Notes: a model not told the origin generated them from the sequence alone. A stretch of DNA of 64,000 bases from CBDBKE01 sp965218055 (GCA_965218055.1 CBDCKA010000001.1:434001-498000); one strand, 5' to 3'. Positions 1 through 8,893 are shown, counted from the first letter of the stretch. Numbers and translations: made by a program.

Positions 1-147
1 GAGACCACGGCCGGCCATTCCGGCGGGCGTCCCGTCAGCAAGACCATCGAAGACACCAACACCGAGCTCGGCTTCCTCTTCTGGCAGCTCGGCATCGGCA
101 AGCAAACCACGGTGCCCATGGGCAAGAAGGGTAAAGGCAGGAATTGA
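1..147 (+). CDS. Prolyl oligopeptidase family (S9) protein, C-terminal end only
   Basis: The reading frame enters from outside the window and ends with TGA at 145-147, giving 48 residues. The opening residues ETTAGHSGG followed by RPVSKTIED match the end of S9A prolyl oligopeptidases, where the His of an AGHGxGKP-type motif is the third member of the Ser-Asp-His triad. The remainder (FLFWQLGI) fits the last helix of the alpha/beta-hydrolase domain. A basic tail (MGKKGKGRN) follows. The family cleaves short proline-containing peptides and is often exported in Acidobacteriota, but the N-terminus is not visible. The neighbouring gene is convergent, so nothing is learned from operon context. Confidence 0.7.
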   Translation, partial: ETTAGHSGGRPVSKTIEDTNTELGFLFWQLGIGKQTTVPMGKKGKGRN

Positions 148-184
148 ATCCAACTCCCAGTCCTCTTTTTCCTCGCGGCTTGAA

Positions 185-1174
185 CTAACGGCAGACGCGC
201 TCGTAGAACAAATCGAGGAAGCGTGGGACGTCGGCGTCCACGGCCACGTGGACATTCGGCGGCCCGTAGGGTCCGCCCTGCGCCGCTTCGCCTCCGAAGC
301 GTGCCAGCACCTGCGGCGCGGGTTTGTGCCCGCGCCAGTCGGCCACCGTCATGCCCGAGGTGAACTCGCCGGCCGTCTCCACGCTGACGTGAGTGTGGAC
401 GGTGCGCAACAGGTCCGGAACTGCGGCAGCGGCCACCGCCATCGGGTCGTGCAGGTACCCGCCGTCGATGCTGGCGACTTCGCGGTGGAAGTCGAACCAA
501 AGCACGGTGAACTCGCGCACAAGCTGGAAGACGGAAGAGTCACGTTGCTGGCTGAGCGCGCGCAAGGCGGCGAGCGGGAGCATGGCGCGTTCGGTGACGT
601 CCAGCGGCACCAGCGTTATCTCCAGCTCCGCCTCCAGCACCGCGCGGGCCGCTTCCGGATCGCAGAAGAAGTTGAACTCGGCTGCCGGGCCGGTGTTGCC
701 CCAGGTGCGGAAGGCCCCGCCCATCACCACCAGCCTTCCCAGCAGGCGAAAGGTGGCCGGGTCGGCCTCAAGGGCGCGCGCCAGGTTGGTGAGCGGCCCG
801 GTGGCCACCAGGGTGAGCTGGTCGCGTTCGGCGGCGATGGTGGAGAGGATCAGTTCAGTAGCGGCCTGGCCGCACGGGCCGCGGCGCGGCGGCGGATAGA
901 CCGTAGTGGCATTGCCCAGCCCATCGGCGCCATGCACCTCCCCGGCGGTGACCAGAGGTCGAACGAGAGGCCGGTCAGCGCCCCGCGCCACCGGGATGGG
1001 CGGGGCTTGGAGCACGTCCAGCAGCAGCAGCGTGTTGCGAAGTGCCTGGTCCACCGCGGTGTTGCCGGCCACGGTGGTGATGGCGCGCACGTCCAGTTCC
1101 GGCGAGCGTAGCGCGAAGATCAACGCCAGCGCGTCGTCCACCCCCGTGTCTACGTCCAGCAGGACTTTCCTCAC
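185..1174 (-). CDS. Nucleoside hydrolase (IUNH family)
   Basis: The protein has 329 aa, usual for inosine/uridine-preferring nucleoside hydrolases. It begins with the family signature DVDTGVDDALA (residues 7-17), whose Asp cluster binds the catalytic calcium. A second conserved segment, VVMGGAF (about residue 150), and a C-terminal DPMAVAAA segment complete the metal and ribose site. The enzyme hydrolyses the N-glycosidic bond of ribonucleosides, releasing base and ribose, in the cytoplasm. The start is GTG, since no ATG lies in frame closer to the conserved N-terminus. The gene stands alone between unrelated genes. Which base it prefers cannot be read from the sequence. Confidence 0.9.
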   Translation of the reverse strand: MRKVLLDVDTGVDDALALIFALRSPELDVRAITTVAGNTAVDQALRNTLLLLDVLQAPPIPVARGADRPLVRPLVTAGEVHGADGLGNATTVYPPPRRGPCGQAATELILSTIAAERDQLTLVATGPLTNLARALEADPATFRLLGRLVVMGGAFRTWGNTGPAAEFNFFCDPEAARAVLEAELEITLVPLDVTERAMLPLAALRALSQQRDSSVFQLVREFTVLWFDFHREVASIDGGYLHDPMAVAAAAVPDLLRTVHTHVSVETAGEFTSGMTVADWRGHKPAPQVLARFGGEAAQGGPYGPPNVHVAVDADVPRFLDLFYERVCR

Positions 1175-1305
1175 CGGCCCATCTTACCTTCCAAGAGGAA
1201 TTTCCATCTTCAATCCCTTTGTGCCCGTCGAGATGAAGTTTATTCCCCAAGGAGTCATGCATCAGGAGTGGAAGCACATCGGGGATCCGGGCACCCTGCT
1301 GGGTC

Positions 1306-2964
1306 TCATCTCTTGCCATCTGTTTCTGCGACCCGGTAGGCTGCTGAGCCCACCGTGTCTGTTGGACCAGTGAAACCCGGTCCTCCCGCTGCAACGTAGC
1401 CGTGGCTGGCTCCGCTGTTTTCGGGACTGACCCAGAAGGCGTACAGACTGCCATTCCTCAGGTGAAAACGGAACCGCACTGGCATGCCCGCCACGGCAGA
1501 CAGGTCCTTGACCCCTTTCCAATGGACGCGGTGAAGCGTCTTATCGGCCCCTACGGCTACGGAGTTTTGCCGGGTCAGCGGCTCGATAACTTTGCCATCT
1601 GCGCCAAGGACCTCGACACGCAGCTCTCCGCCGTCAGCATCGGCGTTGACGAACAGGTACTTGCCCGTGAATCGCACAGGTCTTGTGGTCAGCACACCTG
1701 GAGTTTCACCGGCGTCCATCGAGGCAAAGCCGTCACGCCGTAACGTAGCCAGGCCAGTACTGCCTCTTCCGTCCCAGTACTCGGCCGTCCGGTTACGGCC
1801 GCTCATGTAGAAGTAGAGCTTGTCTCCGACCACCAAGGAACCGCCCCCAGCGGACTGCACGTTGCCCCAGTTCCAATCGCCGTCTTTCTCCGTGACCCCC
1901 AAGAAAGGCCGGCGGTCTGGGCGATACCAGTGAAACCCATCCCGGCTGTACCCGAGCAAGACCTCGTTTCGTTTTTGGATTCTGAGCCGAGCACATTCCC
2001 GGTTGGGCGGACCCTGATGAACAGTAAACAGTCCGAGCATCAAGCTTTCGTAGGCAACAGCGTCCAGGTTGTAGAGCTGGGGCTCGATCTTGGGGAACTT
2101 GGGATGGTGCGGATCAAGCCTGTCGGCACCCACCCAGAGGACCTTGTCCTCGTCTTTCCAACTCAATCCCGCAACCGGATTTGAGTGCTCTCGGTAGGCG
2201 CGTGACCGGTCCAGGGGGGCCGTGGATCTTAAGTTAACCCGCAGACTGTAGACCCACACCTTGCGGAAGGGGTTGTAGAAGACGGTCGTCCTGTCACCGA
2301 TTTTCGGGGAGGTCGCCAAGGGCTCGGACCAATGAATTCCGTCCGAAGAACACCGCATCGTTAGCCGCCATCCTTTCTGCCTTGCGGTGGCGAACATCTT
2401 GTAGCGGCAGCTCGAGTCGTTTTCCTCGTGGTCCAACCAGACCGTGCTGGAATCCCGGTCGTGCCCCAACGTAATGTTGGTACCCTCTTCGACATCCAGC
2501 GCAGGTTTGTCCCAGTGGATCCCGTCCTTGCTTGTAGCGTAGCTAGTGGTCCCCAGGTATCCGCCGGTGTACCACATCTTAAAGAGCCCGTCTGCGGGAT
2601 CATGCCAAACACCGTCGCTAAAGACCGCCGCGAAAGGAGCTCTTCCCTTCTGTTCCCACGGCCTGTCATAAGTCACGACAGGATTTTGGGGGTGGAACTC
2701 GGGAAGGTGAAACGTCCGTTTGAGTGTGGTCTGTTCGATGAGGAAGTCGTCCACGAAGAGTTGGCGGCCAACGTCGATGGGAACGACTTCCGGCGGGGAC
2801 TCAAGATACGGTACGCGCATTGGTTCACGAGTGAGGGCGCCGTAGTTCGGCGGCCAATCCTTGGGCAGCTTTATCCCATTGTAGAGGTCCTCCGCTTGTC
2901 CAAAGACGGGCAACACCAAACCAAGGAGGATGAGAATCGAACAGCGCTTTGCATACTTAGTCAT
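1306..2964 (-). CDS. Secreted GH43/GH32-like beta-propeller protein
   Basis: The chosen ATG at 2964 gives 552 aa with a signal peptide (hydrophobic stretch ILILLGLVLPVFG ending at QAE). A longer in-frame start would run through the neighbouring gene and has no signal peptide, so it was discarded. The mature protein has repeated segments typical of five-bladed propeller glycosidases and their relatives: MWYTGGYLG followed by YATSKDGIHW (near residue 150), MRCSSDGIHW, and GYSRDGFHWYRP. The C-terminal third looks like an added beta domain (FVNADADGGELRVEVL). It probably acts on, or binds, extracellular carbohydrate; the catalytic acids cannot be assigned by eye. The family is common in Solibacter-type and planctomycete genomes. 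Confidence 0.65.
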   Translation of the reverse strand: MTKYAKRCSILILLGLVLPVFGQAEDLYNGIKLPKDWPPNYGALTREPMRVPYLESPPEVVPIDVGRQLFVDDFLIEQTTLKRTFHLPEFHPQNPVVTYDRPWEQKGRAPFAAVFSDGVWHDPADGLFKMWYTGGYLGTTSYATSKDGIHWDKPALDVEEGTNITLGHDRDSSTVWLDHEENDSSCRYKMFATARQKGWRLTMRCSSDGIHWSEPLATSPKIGDRTTVFYNPFRKVWVYSLRVNLRSTAPLDRSRAYREHSNPVAGLSWKDEDKVLWVGADRLDPHHPKFPKIEPQLYNLDAVAYESLMLGLFTVHQGPPNRECARLRIQKRNEVLLGYSRDGFHWYRPDRRPFLGVTEKDGDWNWGNVQSAGGGSLVVGDKLYFYMSGRNRTAEYWDGRGSTGLATLRRDGFASMDAGETPGVLTTRPVRFTGKYLFVNADADGGELRVEVLGADGKVIEPLTRQNSVAVGADKTLHRVHWKGVKDLSAVAGMPVRFRFHLRNGSLYAFWVSPENSGASHGYVAAGGPGFTGPTDTVGSAAYRVAETDGKR

Positions 2965-3109
2965 AGGGCTCACCACTCTCTTACTCCGTGTGGGTTTCGG
3001 CACGGCCAGGGGTTGGGAAGATTGTCTCGAATACGAAACATGCGAGGAGCATTTTAGTCCAAACTTTGGGCGGCCTTGCAAAGTCTGGATGGAGTTTTTC
3101 AGAAGCGCG

Positions 3110-3496
3110 CTAAAGCCGCTCGACCGATTTGATCTCGATGCCGCGCAAACCCCCTTTGATGAGCACGCGTCCTTTGACGCGGACCTTCCTTCCCGCGTAA
3201 GGCAGCAGAGGCTTGTTATAGGCATCCTTGTGGGTCATGGCAATCGGGAGGTAGATGGTTCCGGAAGGTGTTAGCAGCCCCAACGGTACGCCCTGCCTGG
3301 CGCATTCCACTGCGCAGGCGCGATGCGTTTCGCCGGTACTGTCGCCGTGCTGGAGGTAGCAGGAGGTATCAATGACCTCGCCGGTGATCGTCTGTTCCCC
3401 GGCGGCGCCCTTTTTTGCATGTTTTTCATGGGGCGCGGCCCCGGCGGACAGCGCCAGCAGCAGCACAGCGAGCGTCAATGCAAATTTCGGTCCCAT
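3110..3496 (-). CDS. Small exported OB-fold-like protein of unknown function
   Basis: This 128-aa protein starts with a clear signal peptide (KFALTLAVLLLALSAGAA) followed by a His/Lys-rich spacer. The mature part has the pattern ITGEVIDTSCYLQHG, then ETHRACAVECARQGVPLGLL and a GTIYLP strand, ending KVRVKGRVLIKGGLRGIEI. The arrangement of one Cys, then CxxxC, with G-V-D and small beta strands resembles periplasmic OB-fold proteins in Acidobacteriota, some possibly metal- or haem-associated. I do not recognise a named family. It lies upstream of the propeller gene on the same strand, with about 145 bp between them, so cotranscription is possible but not shown. Confidence 0.6.
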   Translation of the reverse strand: MGPKFALTLAVLLLALSAGAAPHEKHAKKGAAGEQTITGEVIDTSCYLQHGDSTGETHRACAVECARQGVPLGLLTPSGTIYLPIAMTHKDAYNKPLLPYAGRKVRVKGRVLIKGGLRGIEIKSVERL

Positions 3497-3627
3497 GTTT
3501 CAATGCTACCACCTGAAGTGGGCTTGTACCCGGACCTATAACAGATAGCAGAGGCTGACCGGATTCGCCGGTGCTTTGCCGGCCGCGCGGTCCGGTACGC
3601 GGGTGGCCAGCTAGCGCGCCTTCCTGT

Positions 3628-4701
3628 TCACAGGTTGCGGGCCAGAAATCTGGTCATGGCAAATCCGTCCATCCATCGGAAGGGAGCCTTGCTGGTGGTG
3701 TAGTGGCCACAGGGGAGTTGCAACTCCTGGTAGGGCAGGCCGAGCTCGCGGTACAGAGCCACGTAGTGGCGCGACAGGTCGGGCGGAAACGAGAGATCGT
3801 AGCGGGCCCAGATGATCAGTGTGCGGAGCCCGGAGGAAGCACTGCCGGACAGTGGCACGCCACCGGCCGGGGCCGGGTGGCGCGTTGCGAGGCGGTGCAC
3901 GTAGCTGGCCGGGCTGATGGGCGCCCAATACCGGCGGAGCTCTTCCAGGGTGATGGCGCCTTCGAGGCCCGCGCGCACGTGAGAGGTGGAAAGCCCGCGC
4001 CAGACCACATCGGCAAATAGGGTTGAGACGTGGTTGAACACGCAGGCGCGGAGGCGCGTGTCGTGGGCAGCGACCATGAGAGCAATACAGGAACCGAGGC
4101 TGGTGCCCAGCACGGCCAGCAGCGAATGCCCGCGAGCGGCCAGCCAATCCAGAGCGGCGCGCGCGTCCACCACCGCCTGCCGATTGGCGTGCAGCGTGCG
4201 GCCCACGTTGCTGGAAACCGCGTAGTCAGCGCGCTTCAAGCCCGGCGGCCGCCGGCGGTCGTGGTAAGGCAGACTGAGCCGGAGCGCCGAAATGCCGTAC
4301 AGGTTCAGTAACCGGCACAGCGCCACGTGGCCCTGCGGGCCGGCATTCCATTGCGGTAGCACCAACACGGCCGGGCTTCCGGCCTGCGCCGCCGGAAAAT
4401 ACCGGGCGTGCACCGTGTTGTTCTCCGGATGCGGCGATTCCAGCGGGCTGGGGAAGCAAAGCCATTCCCCGTCGAAGCGGTAGGCGGCGATTGGGGCATA
4501 ACTGAAGAAGGCGTCGCTGTCGCGCACGGCGGCGTCGGCGTACGGGCCCAGCTCCGCAGGCTCCCGCAGGCCCAGCCACTCCAGACCCCATTCCAACGAG
4601 TGAACGGCCCGGTTGCGGTCCCGGGCGTAGAGCCGGTGCTCCCAGCGATGAATCAGGCGCGCGTAGAAACCCGGGGCCGGTGCATGCGGCTCGTCAGCCA
4701 T
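3628..4701 (-). CDS. Alpha/beta hydrolase (ABHD18-like)
   Basis: The protein has 357 aa with a complete alpha/beta-hydrolase core. The nucleophile elbow is GTSLGSC (about residue 200, Ser nucleophile). The acid is probably the Asp of IWARYDLSFP, and the His sits in PCGHYTTSKAPF near the C-terminus. The N-terminal region (FYARLIHRWEHRLY) and the strand AVLVLPQWNAGPQGH with following helices fit the ABHD18/DUF2048-type family rather than classic esterases. There is no signal peptide, so it is cytoplasmic. Substrate is unknown. The upstream neighbour on the same strand is the thiolase (ending at 4830), about 130 bp away, so it may be a separate unit. Confidence 0.75.
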   Translation of the reverse strand: MADEPHAPAPGFYARLIHRWEHRLYARDRNRAVHSLEWGLEWLGLREPAELGPYADAAVRDSDAFFSYAPIAAYRFDGEWLCFPSPLESPHPENNTVHARYFPAAQAGSPAVLVLPQWNAGPQGHVALCRLLNLYGISALRLSLPYHDRRRPPGLKRADYAVSSNVGRTLHANRQAVVDARAALDWLAARGHSLLAVLGTSLGSCIALMVAAHDTRLRACVFNHVSTLFADVVWRGLSTSHVRAGLEGAITLEELRRYWAPISPASYVHRLATRHPAPAGGVPLSGSASSGLRTLIIWARYDLSFPPDLSRHYVALYRELGLPYQELQLPCGHYTTSKAPFRWMDGFAMTRFLARNL

Positions 4702-4829
4702 TGGCGAGATCGTCCACTCCGGTAGACAGTATTGTGAGGGAGCGGGTACAGGAGGGGGTCCTTAGCGAACGGCTGAGACCAGGCAGTTGTTTTTCTTTCG
4801 AGAGATTCGGCGGCTTTGCTCGCTCAACC

Positions 4830-6014
4830 TTAGCGTTCAACTAGGGCGGCGATGCCCTGGCCGCCGCCAATGCACAGCGCGGCCAGGCCGCGGCGTGCCT
4901 TCCGGCGGCGCATCTCATACAGCAGGGTGGTCAGGATGCGGGCGCCGCTCGCGCCGATGGGATGACCCAAGGCGATGGCCCCGCCGTTGACGTTGACCCG
5001 GTCGCTCGCCAGCTCCAGCTCCTGCAGCACGGCCAGCGACTGCACGGCAAAGGCCTCGTTCAGCTCGAACAGCTCGACCTCTTCCTTGTTCCAACCGGCC
5101 CGTGCCAGCGCCTGGCGCACCGCCGGGATGGGCCCCAGTCCCATCACCTCCGGCGCCACCCCGGCCGCGGCGTAGGCTCGCAGGGTACCCAGCGGCTCGC
5201 CGCTCAGCTGGGCCGCACGCCGTTCCGACACCAGCACCAGCGCCGCCGCACCGTCGTTGATTCCCGAAGCGTTGCCGGCCGTCACCGTGCCCTGCTTCTG
5301 AAACGCCGGCCGCAGCTTCCCCAGCCCTTCAGCCGTGGTGCCCGGACGCGGAAATTCGTCGGTGGCGAATTGCTGCACCTCTCCCTTCTTCCTGCCGGGC
5401 ACCGGCACCGGCACAATCTCCTCGGTGAACTTACCCTCGACGATGGCCCGCTCGGCGCGCTGCTGGCTGCAGGCCGCGAAAGCGTCCTGGGCCTCTCGCC
5501 CGATGCCGTAGCGGGCGGCGATATTCTCAGCCGTCACCCCCATGTGGCAGGAGTCGGTCATCGCGCAGGTCAGTCCATCCACTAGCAGCGTATCGCGCAA
5601 CTCGCCGTGGCCCAGCCGGTAACCCCAGCGGCCCCCTTGCAGCAGATAGGGCGCCCCGCTCATGGATTCCGCGCCTCCGGCCACCACGACCTCGGCGTCG
5701 CCGCAGGCTATAGCCTGCGCCGCCAGCGTTACTGCCTTCAGCCCCGAGCCGCATACCTTGTTCACCGTGTAGGAGGGCACCTCAATGGGGATGCCCGCCT
5801 TCACCGCCGCCTGGCGCGCCAGATTCATCCCTACGCCCGCCTGCAGCACGTGGCCCATGATGACCTCATTCACCTGGCCCGGCTCCAACCCTGCCCGGCG
5901 CAGCGCCTCCCCCACGACGTGCGCCGCGAGCTCCACCGCCGAGACTCCCTTCAGCGCCCCACCAAAATTGCCAATCGCGGTGCGCGCCGCCGCCACAATC
6001 ACTGCCCGTTCCAT
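4830..6014 (-). CDS. atoB: Acetyl-CoA C-acetyltransferase (thiolase)
   Basis: The 394-aa protein from ATG 6014 is the normal length for biosynthetic/degradative thiolases. The nucleophilic Cys lies in VNKVCGSGLKAV (Cys88). The other active-site motifs are present: NEAFA, GGAIALGHPIGASG (His) and CIGGGQG (second Cys near the C-terminus). It interconverts two acetyl-CoA and acetoacetyl-CoA plus CoA. It is the last gene of a three-gene unit with the 3-oxoacid CoA-transferase subunits, only 10 bp downstream of subunit B, which implies acetoacetate activation followed by thiolysis. A longer in-frame extension upstream overlaps subunit B and was rejected because it lacks family similarity. Confidence 0.95.
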   Translation of the reverse strand: MERAVIVAAARTAIGNFGGALKGVSAVELAAHVVGEALRRAGLEPGQVNEVIMGHVLQAGVGMNLARQAAVKAGIPIEVPSYTVNKVCGSGLKAVTLAAQAIACGDAEVVVAGGAESMSGAPYLLQGGRWGYRLGHGELRDTLLVDGLTCAMTDSCHMGVTAENIAARYGIGREAQDAFAACSQQRAERAIVEGKFTEEIVPVPVPGRKKGEVQQFATDEFPRPGTTAEGLGKLRPAFQKQGTVTAGNASGINDGAAALVLVSERRAAQLSGEPLGTLRAYAAAGVAPEVMGLGPIPAVRQALARAGWNKEEVELFELNEAFAVQSLAVLQELELASDRVNVNGGAIALGHPIGASGARILTTLLYEMRRRKARRGLAALCIGGGQGIAALVER

Positions 6015-6024
6015 GCTCCCTCCC

Positions 6025-6843
6025 TTACCCCTCCATTTTCTTGAGATTGGGGCTGATCTGCAAAGGCGCTCCGGTCGCCTGCTGTACCTGCTCGGGCGTA
6101 GCCCCTTCGGCCACCTCCTCCAACACCAGCCCCTCTTTGGTGACCTGAATAAGGCCCAGCTCAGTGACAATCGTGTTCACCACCCCCACACCGGTGAGCG
6201 GCAGCGTACAGTTCGGCAGAATCTTCGGCGCGCCATCCCGGGTGGTGTGCTCCATGGCGATAATCACGCGACGCGCCCCGGCTACCAGGTCCATCGCCCC
6301 GCCCATACCCTTGACCACCTTGCCCGGAATCATCCAGTTGGCCAGGTTGCCCTGCTGATCCACTTCCATGGCCCCCAGCACGGTCAGATCCACATGCCCG
6401 CCCCGGATCATGCCAAACGAATCGGCGCTGGAAAAATAGCTGGCCCCGCCTCGTTCGCTGACGGTCTCCTTGCCGGCGTTGATCAGGTCCGCGTCCTCGC
6501 TGCCTTCCTCCGGATAGGGACCCACCCCGAGCATCCCATTCTCCGATTGCAGGATCACGTCCATGCCTGGCGGGATGTAGTTGGCGACCAGCGTGGGCAT
6601 GCCAATGCCCAGGTTGACGTAGTAGCCGTCGCGCAGTTCGCGCGCAATGCGGCGCACGATCCGTTCCCGCCGGCGGGCTGCTTCCCGCTTCGCGTCCGCT
6701 GCCTGCGCTGGCGCACCACCGGCAGTCCCGGTCTTTCCCTTCCCCTCCGCTGGGCTTTTCGCCTCCGTCGGGCCCTTTGCTTCCATCGGGAACGCCCCCT
6801 CAGCCGGCGCGCCGGACGGTCCGCTTCTCGATTCGCTTTTCAT
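6025..6843 (-). CDS. scoB: 3-oxoacid CoA-transferase subunit B
   Basis: The family core covers about residues 55-272. The catalytic Glu is in the SENGMLG motif, followed by the conserved GGHVDLTVLGAMEVD and GGAMDLVAGA segments. The first ~50 residues are an unusual low-complexity Ala/Gly/Lys/Glu stretch, so the true start may be the ATG at 6786 or even later. As drawn, the gene overlaps the end of subunit A by 44 bp. With subunit A it forms the enzyme that moves CoA from succinyl-CoA (or acetyl-CoA) to acetoacetate. Translation coupling with scoA and the downstream thiolase is likely. Confidence 0.9.
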   Translation of the reverse strand: MKSESRSGPSGAPAEGAFPMEAKGPTEAKSPAEGKGKTGTAGGAPAQAADAKREAARRRERIVRRIARELRDGYYVNLGIGMPTLVANYIPPGMDVILQSENGMLGVGPYPEEGSEDADLINAGKETVSERGGASYFSSADSFGMIRGGHVDLTVLGAMEVDQQGNLANWMIPGKVVKGMGGAMDLVAGARRVIIAMEHTTRDGAPKILPNCTLPLTGVGVVNTIVTELGLIQVTKEGLVLEEVAEGATPEQVQQATGAPLQISPNLKKMEG

Positions 6844-7498
6844 AGTTCTCCCCTTGAAAGATCCGATGCACGAAAACCCCAGGAGTGTGGACCTGGTCCG
6901 GGTCCAGCTGCCCGACCTCAGCTAACTCCTCCACCTCCGCAATGGTAACCTGTGCTGCCGTGGCCATCATGGGGTTGAAATTGCGAGCCGTCTTCCGATA
7001 CACCAGGTTGCCCCAGCGGTCGCCCTTCCAGGCCTTGACGAAGGCAAAGTCGGCGCGCAGGGCATGCTCCAGCACGCAGGGCCGCCCGTTGAAATCGCGC
7101 ACCTCCTTGCCTTCGCCGATCAGGGTGCCGTAGCCGGTGGGCGTATAAAAGCCAGGGATGCCGGCGCCCGCGGCCCGGATGCGCTCCGAGAGTGTGCCCT
7201 GCGGGTTCAGCTCGACTTCCATCTCTCCCTTGAGCACCAAGCTCTCGAACAGCTTATTCTCGCCCACATAGGTGGCGATCATCTTCTTCACCTGCCGGGT
7301 CTCGAGCAGCAAGCCGATGCCGAAATTGTCCACGCCCGCGTTGTTGCTGACCACAGTCAGGTTGCCGGTCCCCTTGCGGCGCAGTGCGGCAATCAGATTC
7401 TCCGGGATGCCGCACAGCCCGAATCCCCCCATCATGATGAGGGCTCCCTCGGGGACATCCGCTACAGCTTCGTCTGCGTTACGAACTGTCTTGTCCAC
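6800..7498 (-). CDS. scoA: 3-oxoacid CoA-transferase subunit A
   Basis: The 232-aa protein carries the CoA-transferase family I signature GGFGLCGIPENLI (residues ~24-36), then LTVVSNNAGVDNFGIG and GTLIGEGKEVRDF. The length is usual for the A subunit. It is the first gene of the operon scoA-scoB-thiolase. The product pairs with ScoB to activate acetoacetate to acetoacetyl-CoA in the cytoplasm. No particular promoter or operator was recognised in the ~115 bp upstream, which run into the reverse-transcriptase remnant on the other strand. Confidence 0.93.
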   Translation of the reverse strand: MDKTVRNADEAVADVPEGALIMMGGFGLCGIPENLIAALRRKGTGNLTVVSNNAGVDNFGIGLLLETRQVKKMIATYVGENKLFESLVLKGEMEVELNPQGTLSERIRAAGAGIPGFYTPTGYGTLIGEGKEVRDFNGRPCVLEHALRADFAFVKAWKGDRWGNLVYRKTARNFNPMMATAAQVTIAEVEELAEVGQLDPDQVHTPGVFVHRIFQGENYEKRIEKRTVRRAG

Positions 7499-7616
7499 GT
7501 TGCTTCCGACCTCCTGTGCCGCCGCTGGCGGCCCACTCTAACCCAAGATTTGACGACGTACCCCAAAAGTTACCATGCCAACCCCAACGAAGCATAGAGA
7601 CAGGAAGAAGAGGTAG

Positions 7617-8012
7617 TGGGTCAGTTTCCGGAGGCTGAGGGGGGCAACCCGGGACCTCAACCGGGCATTGGGGACGCTGCGGCTCGAAAAGCACCCCGGA
7701 AAGACATTCATCGGCAGGCTCGAAGAGGGTTTTGATTTCCTGGGCTATCACTTCAGTCCCCGAGGGCTGACGCTAGCCAGGCAGACAATTGTAAACTTTC
7801 TAGAGCGTGCGATCCGGCTTTATGAGCGAGAGTCAGGCGAGGAGATAGCTACCGCCCGGCTTGGAGCGTACGTTCGGAGGTGGGAGGGTTGGGCGCGTGC
7901 TGGGCTAGCCGAGTGGAGCGGAAATTATCAGTGCTCTATCCGGCGGGGCCACCCATATCCTGCAGCTATGGTCCAACTAGGGCCATCGCGTCTTGACATC
8001 CTTGCCCTCTGA
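7617..8012 (+). pseudogene. Reverse transcriptase, C-terminal remnant
   Basis: An open frame of about 130 codons begins right after a TAG at 7614-7616. It encodes the end of a group II intron-type or related bacterial reverse transcriptase: RLEKHPGKTFIGR, then GFDFLGYHFSPRGL, the segment TIVNFLERAIRLYE, and YVRRWEGWARAGL. These correspond to the last part of the palm/thumb region. The fingers and the YADD catalytic motif are absent, and no plausible start with a ribosome-binding site exists. The 3' end overlaps the small secreted-protein gene on the opposite strand by 47 bp. It is read as a decayed mobile-element fragment; the intron RNA domains were not recognised nearby. Confidence 0.7.
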
Positions 8013-8364
8013 GGAATTTGTTCCACTGCGCGGCCTCAGGTCCGGGTAGCGTGACTACAAAATTCCCGAAGTTGCATCCGGTCCCCTGTCCGAAAACCTG
8101 GCATTTTCTTAGCCCCTGGTCGAGTTTCAAGTATTGTGCCACCATGTTACATGTCTGGACCCCGACCGCCCCGGCGAATGTGACCCTCGCAGCTCCTCTC
8201 GTGGCCGCGCAGCTCGCGCCCTGCGTGTTTGTTTCCGTGGCCCCATCTACTGCGGCCAAAACGTCCGCGAATTTCGTCATACAAAATCCGAGTTGGGCGG
8301 CCGCCGGTGCCGGGCTCAGCCAGACTACCAACCCAACCATTGCCACGATGTGTAACTTCTTCAT
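7966..8364 (-). CDS. Small secreted Cys-containing protein, unknown
   Basis: The start at ATG 8364 is supported by a strong ribosome-binding site (AGAGGAGGG about 6 bp upstream), giving 132 aa. A signal peptide is clear (KKLHIVAMVGLVVWLSPAPAAA, split around AAAQL). The mature protein has six Cys residues, which could form disulfides outside the cytoplasm, and small-residue-rich segments (GAARVTFAGAVGVQTC). No known domain is recognised. The 3' end runs into the antisense reverse-transcriptase remnant, so its present C-terminus may have been altered by that element. Confidence 0.55.
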   Translation of the reverse strand: MKKLHIVAMVGLVVWLSPAPAAAQLGFCMTKFADVLAAVDGATETNTQGASCAATRGAARVTFAGAVGVQTCNMVAQYLKLDQGLRKCQVFGQGTGCNFGNFVVTLPGPEAAQWNKFLRGQGCQDAMALVGP

Positions 8365-8893
8365 TCGTACCCTCCTCTTGACCCTCAACTTCTCCTTAAC
8401 CCTAGGGTTGTCCGGCCCATCAGAGTTAGTCGAAGCGAGTGACCTTCTTTTCGTCTACACCCTAGCACGGCTGTGGTTCCTTTATGGGGGGGACGCCCAA
8501 AAGCATGCACGCCGGTAAATCCTTTGTCAAGGGACCAATAGTCCTATCAGTACTATAGGGATTTCTTCTGGGTGGCATCTCGGCTCGATTGGCCGTTCCA
8601 CTGACTTCTCTGGTATGTTTCCTGACCCAACCTACCTCGCTGCTAACACTTTCTCAGGCTGCCGTATTCTCTGAAATGGCAGGATTTGGCTCAGACTTGG
8701 CAGATCGGTCCCCACAAGTCGGCTAGTCTTTACCGATGCTGCCACCCAGCCCACTTGCATGTATAACGCGCTTACCGGAAACTGACCCACTACCGAAGAA
8801 GACGCTGACGGAAAAAGGGTGGTCGACCGAAAGAGGCCTCCACCAGCGGCTGCTATACTGCCAGCATCAGAGGCCGTGGGAAGGAGGTTTACC
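8365..8893. other. Non-coding interval with a dispersed-repeat remnant
   Basis: About 530 bp lie between two divergently oriented genes. No convincing reading frame is present. The interval contains a short imperfect palindrome around 8536-8560 (ATAGTCCTATCAGTACTATAG) and, at 8571-8679, a diverged copy of the sequence also found at 50942-51053. The right edge (8883-8890) is the GGAAGGAGG ribosome-binding site of the SDR gene. Promoters for both flanking genes must lie here, but no clear -35/-10 pair was picked out. Confidence 0.5.
8571..8679. repeat. Dispersed repeat, copy A
   Basis: This ~109-bp segment aligns by eye with 50942-51053 over its full length at roughly 75% identity. Shared blocks include TTGGCCGTTCC, then CTGGT-TGTTTCC and GCTAACACTT. 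It is not part of any gene. The copy lies about 560 bp from the reverse-transcriptase remnant. The other copy lies at a broken sulfatase/amidohydrolase junction, which suggests the decayed end of a mobile element. Confidence 0.6.

Noticed and set aside
2965..3225. N-terminal extension of the beta-propeller gene
   Set aside because: It would run through the 3' part of the small exported-protein gene and hides the signal peptide that starts at 2964.
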